Of a DNA stretch of 64,000 nucleotides, positions 45,551 to 55,695 are shown piece by piece. Under the pieces are notes generated by a model, which was given only the letters and a program-made list of their open reading frames with translations, did not search any database and was not told the DNA's origin. Source of the stretch: Acidimicrobiia bacterium (lineage in GTDB: Bacteria; Actinomycetota; Acidimicrobiia; Acidimicrobiales; Poriferisodalaceae); contig JAJDVQ010000038.1 of NCBI GenBank assembly GCA_022826045.1, positions 1 to 64,000 of the forward strand, read 5' to 3'. The position numbers were made by a program, and so were the translations under genes. Numbering within the stretch: the stretch's first letter is position 1; every line of letters starts with the position of its first letter.

Positions 45551-46497
45551 GCCGATCGATCAACGCTGGCCTCGCACGCCTCGCAGAGGCTGCCGGCTCA
45601 ATCGCGGACGTGACTGGCATTCCGGTCGCACAGGTGGAAAAGGACTTCTGGATCACAGAAGTCTTGCGTGGGGTAGCAGCGCACGGTTCCGAGGCTGAAG
45701 TGACCGCCGTGTTCAAGGGAGGCACCAGCCTGTCCAAGGCGTACGGACTGATTCATCGCTTCTCGGAAGACGTCGACATCGTCGTTGTGCTTGCAGGCTC
45801 AGGCAGCAGTGCGGCGCACCGGGTTCTCAGGTCCTTTGTGGAAGCCGCTGAGAACGCGACTGGGCTGTCTGCGGAGATCGATGAGGCAGCTACTTCGAGA
45901 GGCGTTCGGCGCACTGCAGTGTTCCGCTACCCGACGGATGCCCAAAGCGACGTCCTGTCAACTGGCGTCCGCCTCGAACTGGGGACCCGCGGGGGTGCGA
46001 TGCCAACGGAGCGACGCGCGATAACCAGTTTGCTCGACCAATTCCTGAGTTCCCGCGCATCCGGCATCGAATCGCTCATCGGCCCGCCCATCGAGATGCA
46101 TGTACAGGCGCCGGTGCGCACGCTCATTGAGAAGCTGATGATCCTCCATCACGCTGCGGTCGAGGACGATGTGGTGGAAAGACGACGGCTCGTGCGCCAC
46201 TACTACGACATCTGGTGTCTCCTCAGAAGTGATGATGTCCGTGCAGCCCTTAAGGAGTCTCCTGCTGATGTACTGGCCCGCGACACGCTTGTCCATTCAG
46301 AGGTGGCTAGCAGACCCGCAACATCCCGCCCCAAAGGCGGCTTCGCTTCATCGCCCGCATTCAACTTGCCGTCGGGAGCGGGCGTAGCAGATGCGTACGA
46401 AACGATCGTGCGGCGGCAGTTGCTGTGGCCGGGAAGCCCTGAGCCGACCATTGAGGATTGCTGTCAGCAGGTCCAGCGCCACGCAGCTCTGTTGTAG
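45547..46497 (+). CDS. AbiEii/AbiGii-type nucleotidyltransferase toxin
   Basis: 316 residues; GTG at 45547 overlaps the antitoxin stop. FKGGTSLSKAYGLIHRFSED then VDIVV gives the nucleotidyltransferase GGTS and DxD-like acidic motifs; RTLIEKLMILHH and RHYYDIWCLL are further conserved blocks of DUF1814. Such toxins transfer nucleotides (to tRNA acceptor ends in characterised cases), halting growth during phage infection. With the upstream gene it makes a complete AbiE-type pair, the only apparently intact part of this island. Confidence 0.88.
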   Translation: MSRSINAGLARLAEAAGSIADVTGIPVAQVEKDFWITEVLRGVAAHGSEAEVTAVFKGGTSLSKAYGLIHRFSEDVDIVVVLAGSGSSAAHRVLRSFVEAAENATGLSAEIDEAATSRGVRRTAVFRYPTDAQSDVLSTGVRLELGTRGGAMPTERRAITSLLDQFLSSRASGIESLIGPPIEMHVQAPVRTLIEKLMILHHAAVEDDVVERRRLVRHYYDIWCLLRSDDVRAALKESPADVLARDTLVHSEVASRPATSRPKGGFASSPAFNLPSGAGVADAYETIVRRQLLWPGSPEPTIEDCCQQVQRHAALL

Positions 46498-46529
46498 ACG
46501 GTGGTGAAGCAGTCCAATGCTCGCGGCCA

Positions 46530-46588
46530 ACCGGCGCGGCGCTCACACTGAGGTCCCGCCCGAGGAGCACCACGCCCACCGCGAGTCC
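46530..46588 (+). repeat. Remnant copy of the nhaA 3' end
   Basis: Reads GGCGCTCACACTGAGGTCCC, then after a divergent stretch CGAGTCCTGA, against GGCGCCCACACTGAGATCCC and CGAGTCCTGA at the end of nhaA (42987-43041). Translation is GAHTEVPPEEHHAHRES and stop, versus GAHTEIPPNMDEVPSES. It lies right after the toxin gene and marks the far border of the island. Confidence 0.65.
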
Positions 46589-46600
46589 TGAGGAGCCGCG

Positions 46601-46636
46601 CGGGCCACGGCTTCGCCGCTCAGCGCCTCAGCCTCC
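46601..46636 (+). repeat. Dispersed repeat, partial copy
   Basis: CGGGCCACGGCTTCGCC (46601-46617) followed by gctcagcgcctcagcctcc: the right half of the 51-nt dispersed repeat plus its usual ctcagcctc end. Intergenic, before hppA. Confidence 0.55.
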
Positions 46637-46744
46637 AAGCATCCTGAGCCGCGGTCCGGCATACTCCCCCGAGCCATCCCGGCGTGACCTGATCCTGTCC
46701 TGACCTGATCCTGACTTGATTCCGATGTGCCCTTGGAGGCCCAT

Positions 46745-48853
<2,109 letters not shown>

Positions 48854-48871
48854 CCAGTCCTGCTGCGCCCC

Positions 48872-49270
48872 TCAGGCGCCGAGGACGGCCATGCCGATGG
48901 CGCGGGCTGCTTCTGCCTGACGCCGGTCGAACGTCAGCACGGCCGCGTTCGGGCTCGCCCGTCGGGCCGCGGCCAGGTGGATCGCGTCGAGCGAGCGGCA
49001 GAGCGTGTCCTCAGCAATCCGGGCTGCGTCTTCGCATACCTCGGCATCGAGGCCAACCAATGCGAATTCGTCAAGGTCAATCTGCAGCCGGCGTTGCACA
49101 CGCGCCAACTCCTCGCCAGCGAAGTGGCGCACGAAGTTGCGGCGCACTTCGATCTCTGTGAGCCGCGAGGTGACCAGCGCCCGTTCCTCGGTGACGGCGC
49201 GGAGTGTGATGTCGGAGCCGACTTCGGGTCGGAACAGCTTCATCATCGCGCTGGACTCCACGTAGAGCAT
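48872..49270 (-). CDS. PIN-domain toxin (VapC-like)
   Basis: 132 residues. LYVESSAMMKLF is the first acidic motif (with Glu where most have Asp), TEIEVRRNF the second, RSLDAIHLAAA the third and LTFDRRQAEAARAIG the last. These form the Mg-dependent RNase site of VapC toxins, which cut tRNA or rRNA. Its start overlaps the antitoxin stop by one base (TGATG), giving a coupled toxin-antitoxin pair. Convergent with hppA. Confidence 0.87.
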   Translation of the reverse strand: MLYVESSAMMKLFRPEVGSDITLRAVTEERALVTSRLTEIEVRRNFVRHFAGEELARVQRRLQIDLDEFALVGLDAEVCEDAARIAEDTLCRSLDAIHLAAARRASPNAAVLTFDRRQAEAARAIGMAVLGA

Positions 49271-49557
49271 CAGTCACCGCGGTCTTCGTCGAGCATTTCT
49301 TGGATGGTTGGCCCGTCGGACAGCAAGAGCGGGCGCGCCTTCCCAAGACCGCCCCGCCGCTTGGCGGGCGTGATCCAGCCCTCTGCGACGCCCTGTTCGA
49401 TGCGTGCCAGGTCGTCCAGCGTCTCATCGTCCAAGGCCGTCAGCTGCGCGACGGGGCGCCCGCGGTCGGTGACAACGATGCACTCACCGTCGGCGGCCCG
49501 CCGCACGTAGTCTGAGAGCTTTGCCTTCAGTTCTCGGATGCCGATGTGCGCGCCCAT
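49270..49557 (-). CDS. Phd/YefM-type antitoxin
   Basis: 95 residues. IGIRELKAKLSDYVRRAADG and IVVTDRGRPVAQLTAL form the Phd/YefM DNA-binding fold; the acidic C-terminus (SDGPTIQEMLDEDRGD) should wrap the toxin. It represses the pair and blocks the PIN RNase encoded next. The 123 bases before it hold its promoter region and no gene. Confidence 0.87.
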   Translation of the reverse strand: MGAHIGIRELKAKLSDYVRRAADGECIVVTDRGRPVAQLTALDDETLDDLARIEQGVAEGWITPAKRRGGLGKARPLLLSDGPTIQEMLDEDRGD

Positions 49558-49680
49558 GTGACCACATTAGTGCATAACGTGGCCACGAAATATGGCGAAT
49601 TTGAGACTACATCGGCGTACAGCACCGGTTATGCCTCCGTTTGCCGGCTTGCGATCCGCGTCCACGCCGCGGTCAAATGC

Positions 49681-51396
49681 CTACGGAGTCTCTGGACCCG
49701 GCAAGAGGGCTTGGTGCACCGGCACGTCAAGCGGTGGGAGCGGCTGGTTGCCGAGCAGCAGGTCGGCTGCCTTCTCAGCGATCATCATGACCGGTGCGTA
49801 GATGTTGCCGTTGGTGACTGTGGGCATCACCGAGGCGTCTACAACGCTGAGGCCTGAGGTGCCGTGCACGCCCATCGTGGACGGATCGGTCACGGCCAGT
49901 TCGTCGGTGCCGAGGCGGGCGGTGCCTGCGGGATGCAGCGCCGTCTCGGCATCGCGTGCCACCCAGTCCATGATCTCCTCGTTGGACTGGACCGTCGGGC
50001 CGGGCGACAGCTCGCCGTCGTTGTAAGGCTCGAAAGCGGGCTGGTTCATGATATTCCGCGTGACGCGCACCGTCTCGACCCACTCGCGGCGGTCTTGGGC
50101 GGTCGAGAGATAGTTGAACCGGACAGCTGGCTTGGCGGCGGGGTCGGTTGAGCGGATGCGCACCCAGCCGCGGGCATCGGAGTACATCGGCCCGACATGC
50201 ACCTGGTAGCCGTGCTCGGCCGCCGGCGCCGACCCGTCGTAGCGCACGGCCAGCGGCAAGAAGTGGAACATCAGGTTGGGGTAGGCCGCGTCGGCGTTGC
50301 TGCGCACGAAGCCGCCTGCCTCGAAGTGGTTGGTGGCCCCGGGTCCGCGCCGTGCCAGCCACTGCAAGCCGATCCACGGCCGGCTTCGAAGCCGCAGGTG
50401 CGGCTGCATCGACACCGGCAGCTTCGAGGTGTACTGGATGTACACCTCGAGATGGTCTTGAAGGTTCTCGCCGACGCCTTCGAGGGGCGCGACGATGTCG
50501 ATGCCGTGCTCGCCGAGCAGTTCGGGAGCGCCCACGCCGGAGAGCTGCAGCAGCTGGACGGACCCGAACGCCCCTGCGCACAGGATCACGTGCCCTGCTC
50601 GGGCCACTCGTCGCTGCCTGCCGCTGCCGGCATGGCCCGCGTCCGCGGAGCGCCGCAGGAGGCGGCGCATCCCGCGCTGTCGATAGGCCACGCCGACCGC
50701 CCGGTTCCGCTCGAAGAGCACCCGCTCGATCAGCGCTCCCGTGCGGAGTGTCAGGTTCCGGCGCCCCATCACCGGGTGCAGGTAGGCCTGCGAGGCCGAC
50801 AGGCGCCGGCCGCGGTGAATGTTGCGGTCGAATGCTGCAAAGCCTTCCTGGCGGAAGCCGTTCACGTCGGCGGTCAGCTCGTAGCCGGCCTGCTGCACGG
50901 CGTCGAAGAAGGCCTCGAACAGCGGGCTGGTGGCCGGGCCCCGCTCGAGCACCAGCGGGCCGTTGCCGCCGCGCCAGTCGTCGGGGCCCGCCAGGCAGGT
51001 CTCCATCCGCTTGAAGTACGGCAGGCAGTGCCGGTAGCTCCACGCGGCCATGCCGGGCCGGCCGGCCCACTTGTCGTAATCGGCCGGGTTGCCGCGCTGG
51101 AAGATCATCCCGTTGATGGAGCTGGAGCCGCCGAGCACCTTGCCGCGTGCGTGGTACACCTGCCGCCCGCCCATGTGCGGCTCCGGCTCGGTCTCGTACT
51201 GCCAGTCGTAGAAGCGGTTGCCGATCGGCATGGCCAGCGCAGCCGGCATGTGGATGAGCACGTCCCAGCGGTAGTCGCGGCGACCGGCCTCGAGCACGAG
51301 CACCTTGTTGGCGGGATCCGCGCTCAGCCGGTTGGCGAGCGCGCAGCCGGCCGATCCGCCGCCGACGATGATGAAGTCGTACAGGGGTTCTTTCAC
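49681..51396 (-). CDS. GMC-family oxidoreductase, choline-dehydrogenase-like
   Basis: 571 residues, GTG start. [20 protein letters not shown] is the ADP-binding turn for [23 protein letters not shown] is GMC signature 1; [20 protein letters not shown] is signature 2; HPAGTARLG holds the catalytic His. It oxidises an alcohol, and resemblance is closest to BetA choline dehydrogenases. It is divergent from a choline-sulfatase-like gene (100 bases between), which supports choline to betaine aldehyde as its reaction. Confidence 0.9.
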   Translation of the reverse strand: MKEPLYDFIIVGGGSAGCALANRLSADPANKVLVLEAGRRDYRWDVLIHMPAALAMPIGNRFYDWQYETEPEPHMGGRQVYHARGKVLGGSSSINGMIFQRGNPADYDKWAGRPGMAAWSYRHCLPYFKRMETCLAGPDDWRGGNGPLVLERGPATSPLFEAFFDAVQQAGYELTADVNGFRQEGFAAFDRNIHRGRRLSASQAYLHPVMGRRNLTLRTGALIERVLFERNRAVGVAYRQRGMRRLLRRSADAGHAGSGRQRRVARAGHVILCAGAFGSVQLLQLSGVGAPELLGEHGIDIVAPLEGVGENLQDHLEVYIQYTSKLPVSMQPHLRLRSRPWIGLQWLARRGPGATNHFEAGGFVRSNADAAYPNLMFHFLPLAVRYDGSAPAAEHGYQVHVGPMYSDARGWVRIRSTDPAAKPAVRFNYLSTAQDRREWVETVRVTRNIMNQPAFEPYNDGELSPGPTVQSNEEIMDWVARDAETALHPAGTARLGTDELAVTDPSTMGVHGTSGLSVVDASVMPTVTNGNIYAPVMMIAEKAADLLLGNQPLPPLDVPVHQALLPGPETP

Positions 51397-51496
51397 AGGT
51401 CAGATTGTTCACGATTTTGCTGGTGGGCTGGCTCATCGGCACCATGACGGTTCAGAGTGCTCGGGTCGACGCCGGGCGGGCCTACTGTGCGGATTG

Positions 51497-53002
51497 ATGA
51501 CAGCACCCAACATTTTGCTGGTGATGGCCGATCAGCTCGCGCCTCACTTCACTGGTGCCTACGGTCACCCCTTGGTGCAGACGCCGTCGATGGACTCGCT
51601 GGCCGAGCGGGGCGTTCGGTTTGACGCCGCTTACTGCAACTCCCCCATCTGTGCGCCGTCCCGTTACTCGATGATGACCGGGCGGCTGCCGTCTCAGATC
51701 GGCGCGTGGGACAACGCCGCCGAGTGGCGGGCCGACATTCCCACATTCGCCCACTGGCTGAACCTGGCGGGCTACCGCACCGTGCTGTCGGGCAAGATGC
51801 ACTTCGTCGGCCCCGACCAGCTCCACGGGTTCAGCCGGCGGCTCACCACAGAGATCTACCCAGCCAACTTCGCGTGGACCCCGAACTGGGACGCCGCCGA
51901 CGAGCGGATCGACGCGTGGTACCACAACATGGGCAGCCTGTCCGGGGCGGGCACGGCGCTCGCCACCTACCAAATCGACTACGACAACGAGGTCGGATTC
52001 GCCGCGCGCCGCTGCCTGTACGACCTGGCCCGCGACGCAGACGAGCGTCCCTTCTTTCTGACGGCGTCGTTCATTCACCCGCACGACCCCTATGTGGCCC
52101 GCCCCGAGTGGTGGAATCGCTACAGCGACGACGAGATCGACCTGCCCGGGCCGCCGCCGGCCGAGTTCGACCCCCACACGCTGCGCCTGCGGGCGGGCAT
52201 CGAGGCCGACAGCATCGGCTGGACCCCCCAGCAGTGCCGCAACGCCCGCCGCGCCTATTACGCCAACACCAGCTATTTCGACTGGTGGCTCGGCGAACTG
52301 CTCACCACGCTCGACGAGACCGGTTGGGCCGACGACACCGTGGTGATCGTCACCAGCGACCACGGCGACATGCTCGGCGAGCGGGGCAGCTGGTTCAAGT
52401 TCTCGTTCTTCGAGTGGTCTGCGCGGGTGCCGCTGCTGATCGCCGGCCCAGGCATCGCCCAGGGCACGGTGCCCGGTGTGTGCTCCCTGCTGGACCTGGC
52501 GCCCACCCTGATCGACATTGCGGGAGGACTGCCGGTCGAGCCGAGCGCACCGCTCGACGGCCGCAGCCTGTGGCCGGCAGCAAGCGGGAGCGCCGGTGCG
52601 ACCGGGAGCGCCGGGGGCGAAGCCATCGGCGAGTACATGGCCGAGATGACCTCCCATCCGATGTTCATGATCCGCCGCGGTCGCTACAAGTACATCCACT
52701 GCGACACCGATCCGCCGCTGCTGTACGACATCGAGGCCGACCCGGCCGAGCATCGGAACCTGGCGGGCTCGCCTGAGCTGGCGGCCCTGTCGGCTGCATT
52801 CGCCACGGAGGTCGCCCGGCGCTGGGACTCCGCTGCGATCCGCGAGCGGGTGGTGGCCTCTCAGCGCGCCCGCCGGGTCGTTCACGCCGCCGCCGGGGAG
52901 GGCTGGGACTACTCGCCGACGCGAGTTGCCGCCAACGAATACGTCCGCGACCACATGGACTGGGCCGAGGCCGGCCCCAAGCTCCGCTACCCCGCGGGCT
53001 AG
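51497..53002 (+). CDS. Sulfatase, choline-sulfatase-like
   Basis: 501 residues from the ATG at 51497. NILLVMADQLAPHFTGAYGH gives metal ligands; SPICAPSRYSMMTGRLPSQ holds Cys52 in CxPSR, which is oxidised to formylglycine. VVIVTSDHGDMLGERGSWFK completes the site, and the C-terminal region (MIRRGRYKYIHCDTDPPLLY) matches choline sulfatases. It would release sulfate from choline-O-sulfate, giving choline for the divergent GMC enzyme. A Ser/Gly/Ala low-complexity insert lies near residue 360. No dedicated formylglycine-generating enzyme is in the window. Confidence 0.9.
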   Translation: MTAPNILLVMADQLAPHFTGAYGHPLVQTPSMDSLAERGVRFDAAYCNSPICAPSRYSMMTGRLPSQIGAWDNAAEWRADIPTFAHWLNLAGYRTVLSGKMHFVGPDQLHGFSRRLTTEIYPANFAWTPNWDAADERIDAWYHNMGSLSGAGTALATYQIDYDNEVGFAARRCLYDLARDADERPFFLTASFIHPHDPYVARPEWWNRYSDDEIDLPGPPPAEFDPHTLRLRAGIEADSIGWTPQQCRNARRAYYANTSYFDWWLGELLTTLDETGWADDTVVIVTSDHGDMLGERGSWFKFSFFEWSARVPLLIAGPGIAQGTVPGVCSLLDLAPTLIDIAGGLPVEPSAPLDGRSLWPAASGSAGATGSAGGEAIGEYMAEMTSHPMFMIRRGRYKYIHCDTDPPLLYDIEADPAEHRNLAGSPELAALSAAFATEVARRWDSAAIRERVVASQRARRVVHAAAGEGWDYSPTRVAANEYVRDHMDWAEAGPKLRYPAG

Positions 53003-53046
53003 CGCCGGTCCGAGCGGCCGGCGAGCCCGTATCGAATCGAATCCGG

Positions 53047-53063
53047 GAACAAGAGCGGGAAGC
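53047..53063 (-). repeat. Dispersed repeat, partial copy
   Basis: On the minus strand this reads GCTTCCCGCTCTTGTTC, identical to the left end of the 39.2-kb repeat copy (17 of 17). It lies between the sulfatase and amt. Confidence 0.45.
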
Positions 53064-53161
53064 GCAGTTCGCAACGCGGCCGAAACATCTCCGCAACAGC
53101 CCCGACCCGCGCTGTGCATCGAGCAGTCATGTCGGGGTGACTCCCGCGCAACACGCCATTT

Positions 53162-53204
53162 CTAGGTTCGGCGCATCAGCCACATATCGGGAGCCGAGTC
53201 CTAG
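53162..53204 (+). promoter_or_regulatory. Leader hairpin overlapping the amt ribosome site
   Basis: CTAGG (53162-53166) and TCGGC (53168-53172) pair with GCCGA (53193-53197) and CCTAG (53200-53204). The AGGAGA ribosome site starts at 53203, so the hairpin covers its first bases. This could limit translation of the ammonium transporter. Confidence 0.4.
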
Positions 53205-53214
53205 GAGATTGGCC

Positions 53215-54588
53215 ATGAAACGCAAGCTGTTCGTCATCGTCGCGGGCGCCCTCGGCGGCCTGTTCCTGTTCGCCGGGCCTGCCGGCGCGCAGGACGATTC
53301 GCTGTCTGCAGAGATGGTGCAGGCCGTCATGGACAACCTGTGGGTGTTCATCGCCGGCGTGCTCGTCTTCTTGATGCAGGCCGGCTTCGCCATGCTCGAG
53401 TCGGGCCTGACCCGCTCGAAGAACGTGGCCAACATCATGGCCAAGAACCTCGCCGATGCATCCATCGGCATCCTGGCGTTCTTCCTGGTGGGCTACGGGC
53501 TGGCCTACGGGGGCGACGGCAACAGTGCGTTCGGCTGGGGCTCGTTCGCCCTGTCGGGCGTCGACCTGTTCGACATCTCAGAAGGCCTGTCGGGTTCCAC
53601 CGACTTCTTCTTCCAGGCCGTCTTCGCGGCCACGGCGGTCACGATCGCCTCGGGCGCCATGGCGGAGCGCACCAAGTTCAGCACCTACCTCATCTTCAGC
53701 CTCGTGACCACGGCGATCATCTACCCGATCGTGGTCCACTGGACCTGGGGCGGCGGCCTCATCGCCAACATCTCGATCGGCCACGCCGTCTACAGCGACT
53801 TCGCAGGCTCCACCATCGTGCACAGCGTGGGCGGCTGGATCGCCCTCGTCGGCGCCTGGATGCTCGGGCCGCGCATCGGCAAGTACGCAGCCGACGGCAC
53901 GTCACGCACCATCCCGGGCCACAACGTGACGCTCGCCATCCTGGGCGTGTTCATCCTGTGGTTCGGCTGGTTCGGCTTCAACCCCGGCTCGGAGCTCGCA
54001 GCCGACGAGTTCGTGATGTTCGTGGCACTGAACACGGTGTTGGCAGCATGCGCCGGCACCATCGGCGCCACGGCGCTGAACTGGCTGCGCACCGGCCGGC
54101 CCGACGTGCCGATGGCAGGCAACGGCGCGCTGGCCGGCCTGGTCGGCATCACCGCCGGCTGCGGCACCATGACGCCCTGGGGCGCCATCATCACCGGCTT
54201 CATCGCCGGGCTCATCGTGGTGGTCGTGGTGGGCTTCGTGGATCGCAAGATGAAGATCGACGATCCGGTCGGCGCCTTCGCCGTTCACGGCGCTGCAGGC
54301 ATGTGGGGCACGCTCGCCATCGGCCTGTTCGCAACGCACGACGATGCGTTCCTGGGCCGTGAGAACGCCGGCCTGTTCTACGGCGGCGGCATCGAGCAGT
54401 TGATCGTGCAGTTCCTGATGGTGGTGATCGTGGCCGCATGGGTCATCGTGACCTCGATGATCCTGTTCGGGGTCCTGAAGGCCACCATCGGGCTGCGAGT
54501 GTCGGCGGAGGAGGAAACGGTGGGCCTCGACGTTTCCGAACACGGGGGCCCCGGCTTGGCGCTGGACGACGTGGTTTCGAGCGGCTGA
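53215..54588 (+). CDS. amt: Ammonium transporter (Amt family)
   Basis: 457 residues from the ATG at 53215, AGGAGA seven bases upstream. A cleaved signal peptide (VAGALGGLFLFAGPAGAQ) and eleven helices. MQAGFAMLESGLTRSKN is the family start; the twin His of the pore are in STIVHSVGGWIALVGA and FAVHGAAGMWGTLAIGLFA. FNPGSELAADEFVMFVALNT lies between. It brings in NH4+/NH3. No glnK (PII) gene follows, which is unusual for amt loci. A strong terminator lies just downstream. Confidence 0.94.
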   Translation: MKRKLFVIVAGALGGLFLFAGPAGAQDDSLSAEMVQAVMDNLWVFIAGVLVFLMQAGFAMLESGLTRSKNVANIMAKNLADASIGILAFFLVGYGLAYGGDGNSAFGWGSFALSGVDLFDISEGLSGSTDFFFQAVFAATAVTIASGAMAERTKFSTYLIFSLVTTAIIYPIVVHWTWGGGLIANISIGHAVYSDFAGSTIVHSVGGWIALVGAWMLGPRIGKYAADGTSRTIPGHNVTLAILGVFILWFGWFGFNPGSELAADEFVMFVALNTVLAACAGTIGATALNWLRTGRPDVPMAGNGALAGLVGITAGCGTMTPWGAIITGFIAGLIVVVVVGFVDRKMKIDDPVGAFAVHGAAGMWGTLAIGLFATHDDAFLGRENAGLFYGGGIEQLIVQFLMVVIVAAWVIVTSMILFGVLKATIGLRVSAEEETVGLDVSEHGGPGLALDDVVSSG

Positions 54589-54641
54589 CACTCGGCCATG
54601 GGCTGAGTTGCCCAGCGGCACCATCTCTGCTGTCAGCGGAA

Positions 54642-54665
54642 GTCCCCGGGCTGCGGCCCGGGGAC
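54642..54665 (+). terminator. Intrinsic terminator-like hairpin after amt
   Basis: GTCCCCGGGC (54642-54651) and GCCCGGGGAC (54656-54665) form a perfect 10-bp stem with a TGCG loop, 54 bases after the amt stop, followed by tctcc. Its position argues that the next gene starts downstream of it, at 54689. Confidence 0.65.
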
Positions 54666-54688
54666 TCTCCGCGTCTAGCTTCGGCCGT

Positions 54689-55585
54689 GTGGCTCGGCGC
54701 GTCATTGCGAACTTCGCGCGGGGGTTGGCGATGGGGGCCGCCGATGTCGTGCCGGGCGTCTCAGGCGGCACGATCGCGCTGCTGCTGGGGATCTACGACC
54801 GGCTGGTGCACCAGATTGCGCAGTTGAGCACCGCCGCCGGCCAGCTGCTGCGAGGCCGGCTGCGAGAGGGGCTCGCGACCGCCTGCCGAGCGGAGTGGGT
54901 GTTTCTGGCGAGCTTGGTCACCGGCATCGCCATCGCGGTGCTGGGCCTGGTCGAGCTGGTGCGGCTGGGTATCGACCGCCAACCGGTTGCGCTGTCGGCA
55001 GCGTTCTTCGGGCTCGTCGCCATGACCGTGGTCACGACGCGCCGCGAGGTGCGTCGGTGGCGCCCGGGGCTCGTGGCGACGGCCGCCGCCACGGCCGCCG
55101 CGGTGTTCGTGCTCGGCGGGGTACGTGCGGGCAGCGTCACCGACCCGGCTGTGGCGGTAGTCGTCGGTGCGGGCGCGCTGGCCATCTGCGCCATGATCCT
55201 GCCCGGAATCTCGGGGGCGTTCATCCTGCTGCTGCTGGGCCTGTACGACCCGATCACCGAGGCGGTGGCCGACCGGGAGCTCTCCACTGTCGCGCTGTTC
55301 GCGCTGGGCGCCGTGATCGGGCTGGGGCTGTTCTCGCGCCTGCTGCAGCGTCTGCTGGAGCGCCACCGAGACGTCGTCGTGGCGGCGCTCATGGGTCTCA
55401 TGGCGGGTTCGCTCCGTGTGCTGTGGCCTTGGCCTGTGGGCAACCCCGATGCCGAAGGATTCGGCAATTCCGCCCTCGGCGCACCGGTTGGGACCGATGC
55501 GGCGGCGGCCGTCGTGACCGCCGCCCTCGCCGCCCTGGTGGCTTGGACCCTGCACCGGCTGGGGGCGCGGCAAGCATCGGTGTAG
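54689..55585 (+). CDS. DUF368-family membrane protein (PopT-like undecaprenyl-phosphate transporter)
   Basis: 298 residues from the GTG at 54689; a longer frame to 54608 would run through the terminator. About eight helices. NFARGLAMGAADVVPGVSGG is the DUF368 signature, and AICAMILPGISGAFILLLLG is its repeated counterpart, so the protein is an inverted duplication. DUF368 proteins have been shown to return undecaprenyl phosphate across the membrane for wall synthesis. It precedes topA by 110 bases. Confidence 0.87.
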   Translation: MARRVIANFARGLAMGAADVVPGVSGGTIALLLGIYDRLVHQIAQLSTAAGQLLRGRLREGLATACRAEWVFLASLVTGIAIAVLGLVELVRLGIDRQPVALSAAFFGLVAMTVVTTRREVRRWRPGLVATAAATAAAVFVLGGVRAGSVTDPAVAVVVGAGALAICAMILPGISGAFILLLLGLYDPITEAVADRELSTVALFALGAVIGLGLFSRLLQRLLERHRDVVVAALMGLMAGSLRVLWPWPVGNPDAEGFGNSALGAPVGTDAAAAVVTAALAALVAWTLHRLGARQASV

Positions 55586-55695
55586 CGGTACGCCACCGCC
55601 GCACGCCGAGCCTGTTCCGCTACCGTCCGGCGCGGACCGCTCCGGTGCCGTTGAACCCGGCATGCCCCGAGCGGACGCAGCCCCCTCGGAGGCCC

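Noticed and set aside
46689-46720. Repeated CCTGATCCTG before hppA as a regulatory repeat
   Set aside because: Two short copies without symmetry or known binding motif.
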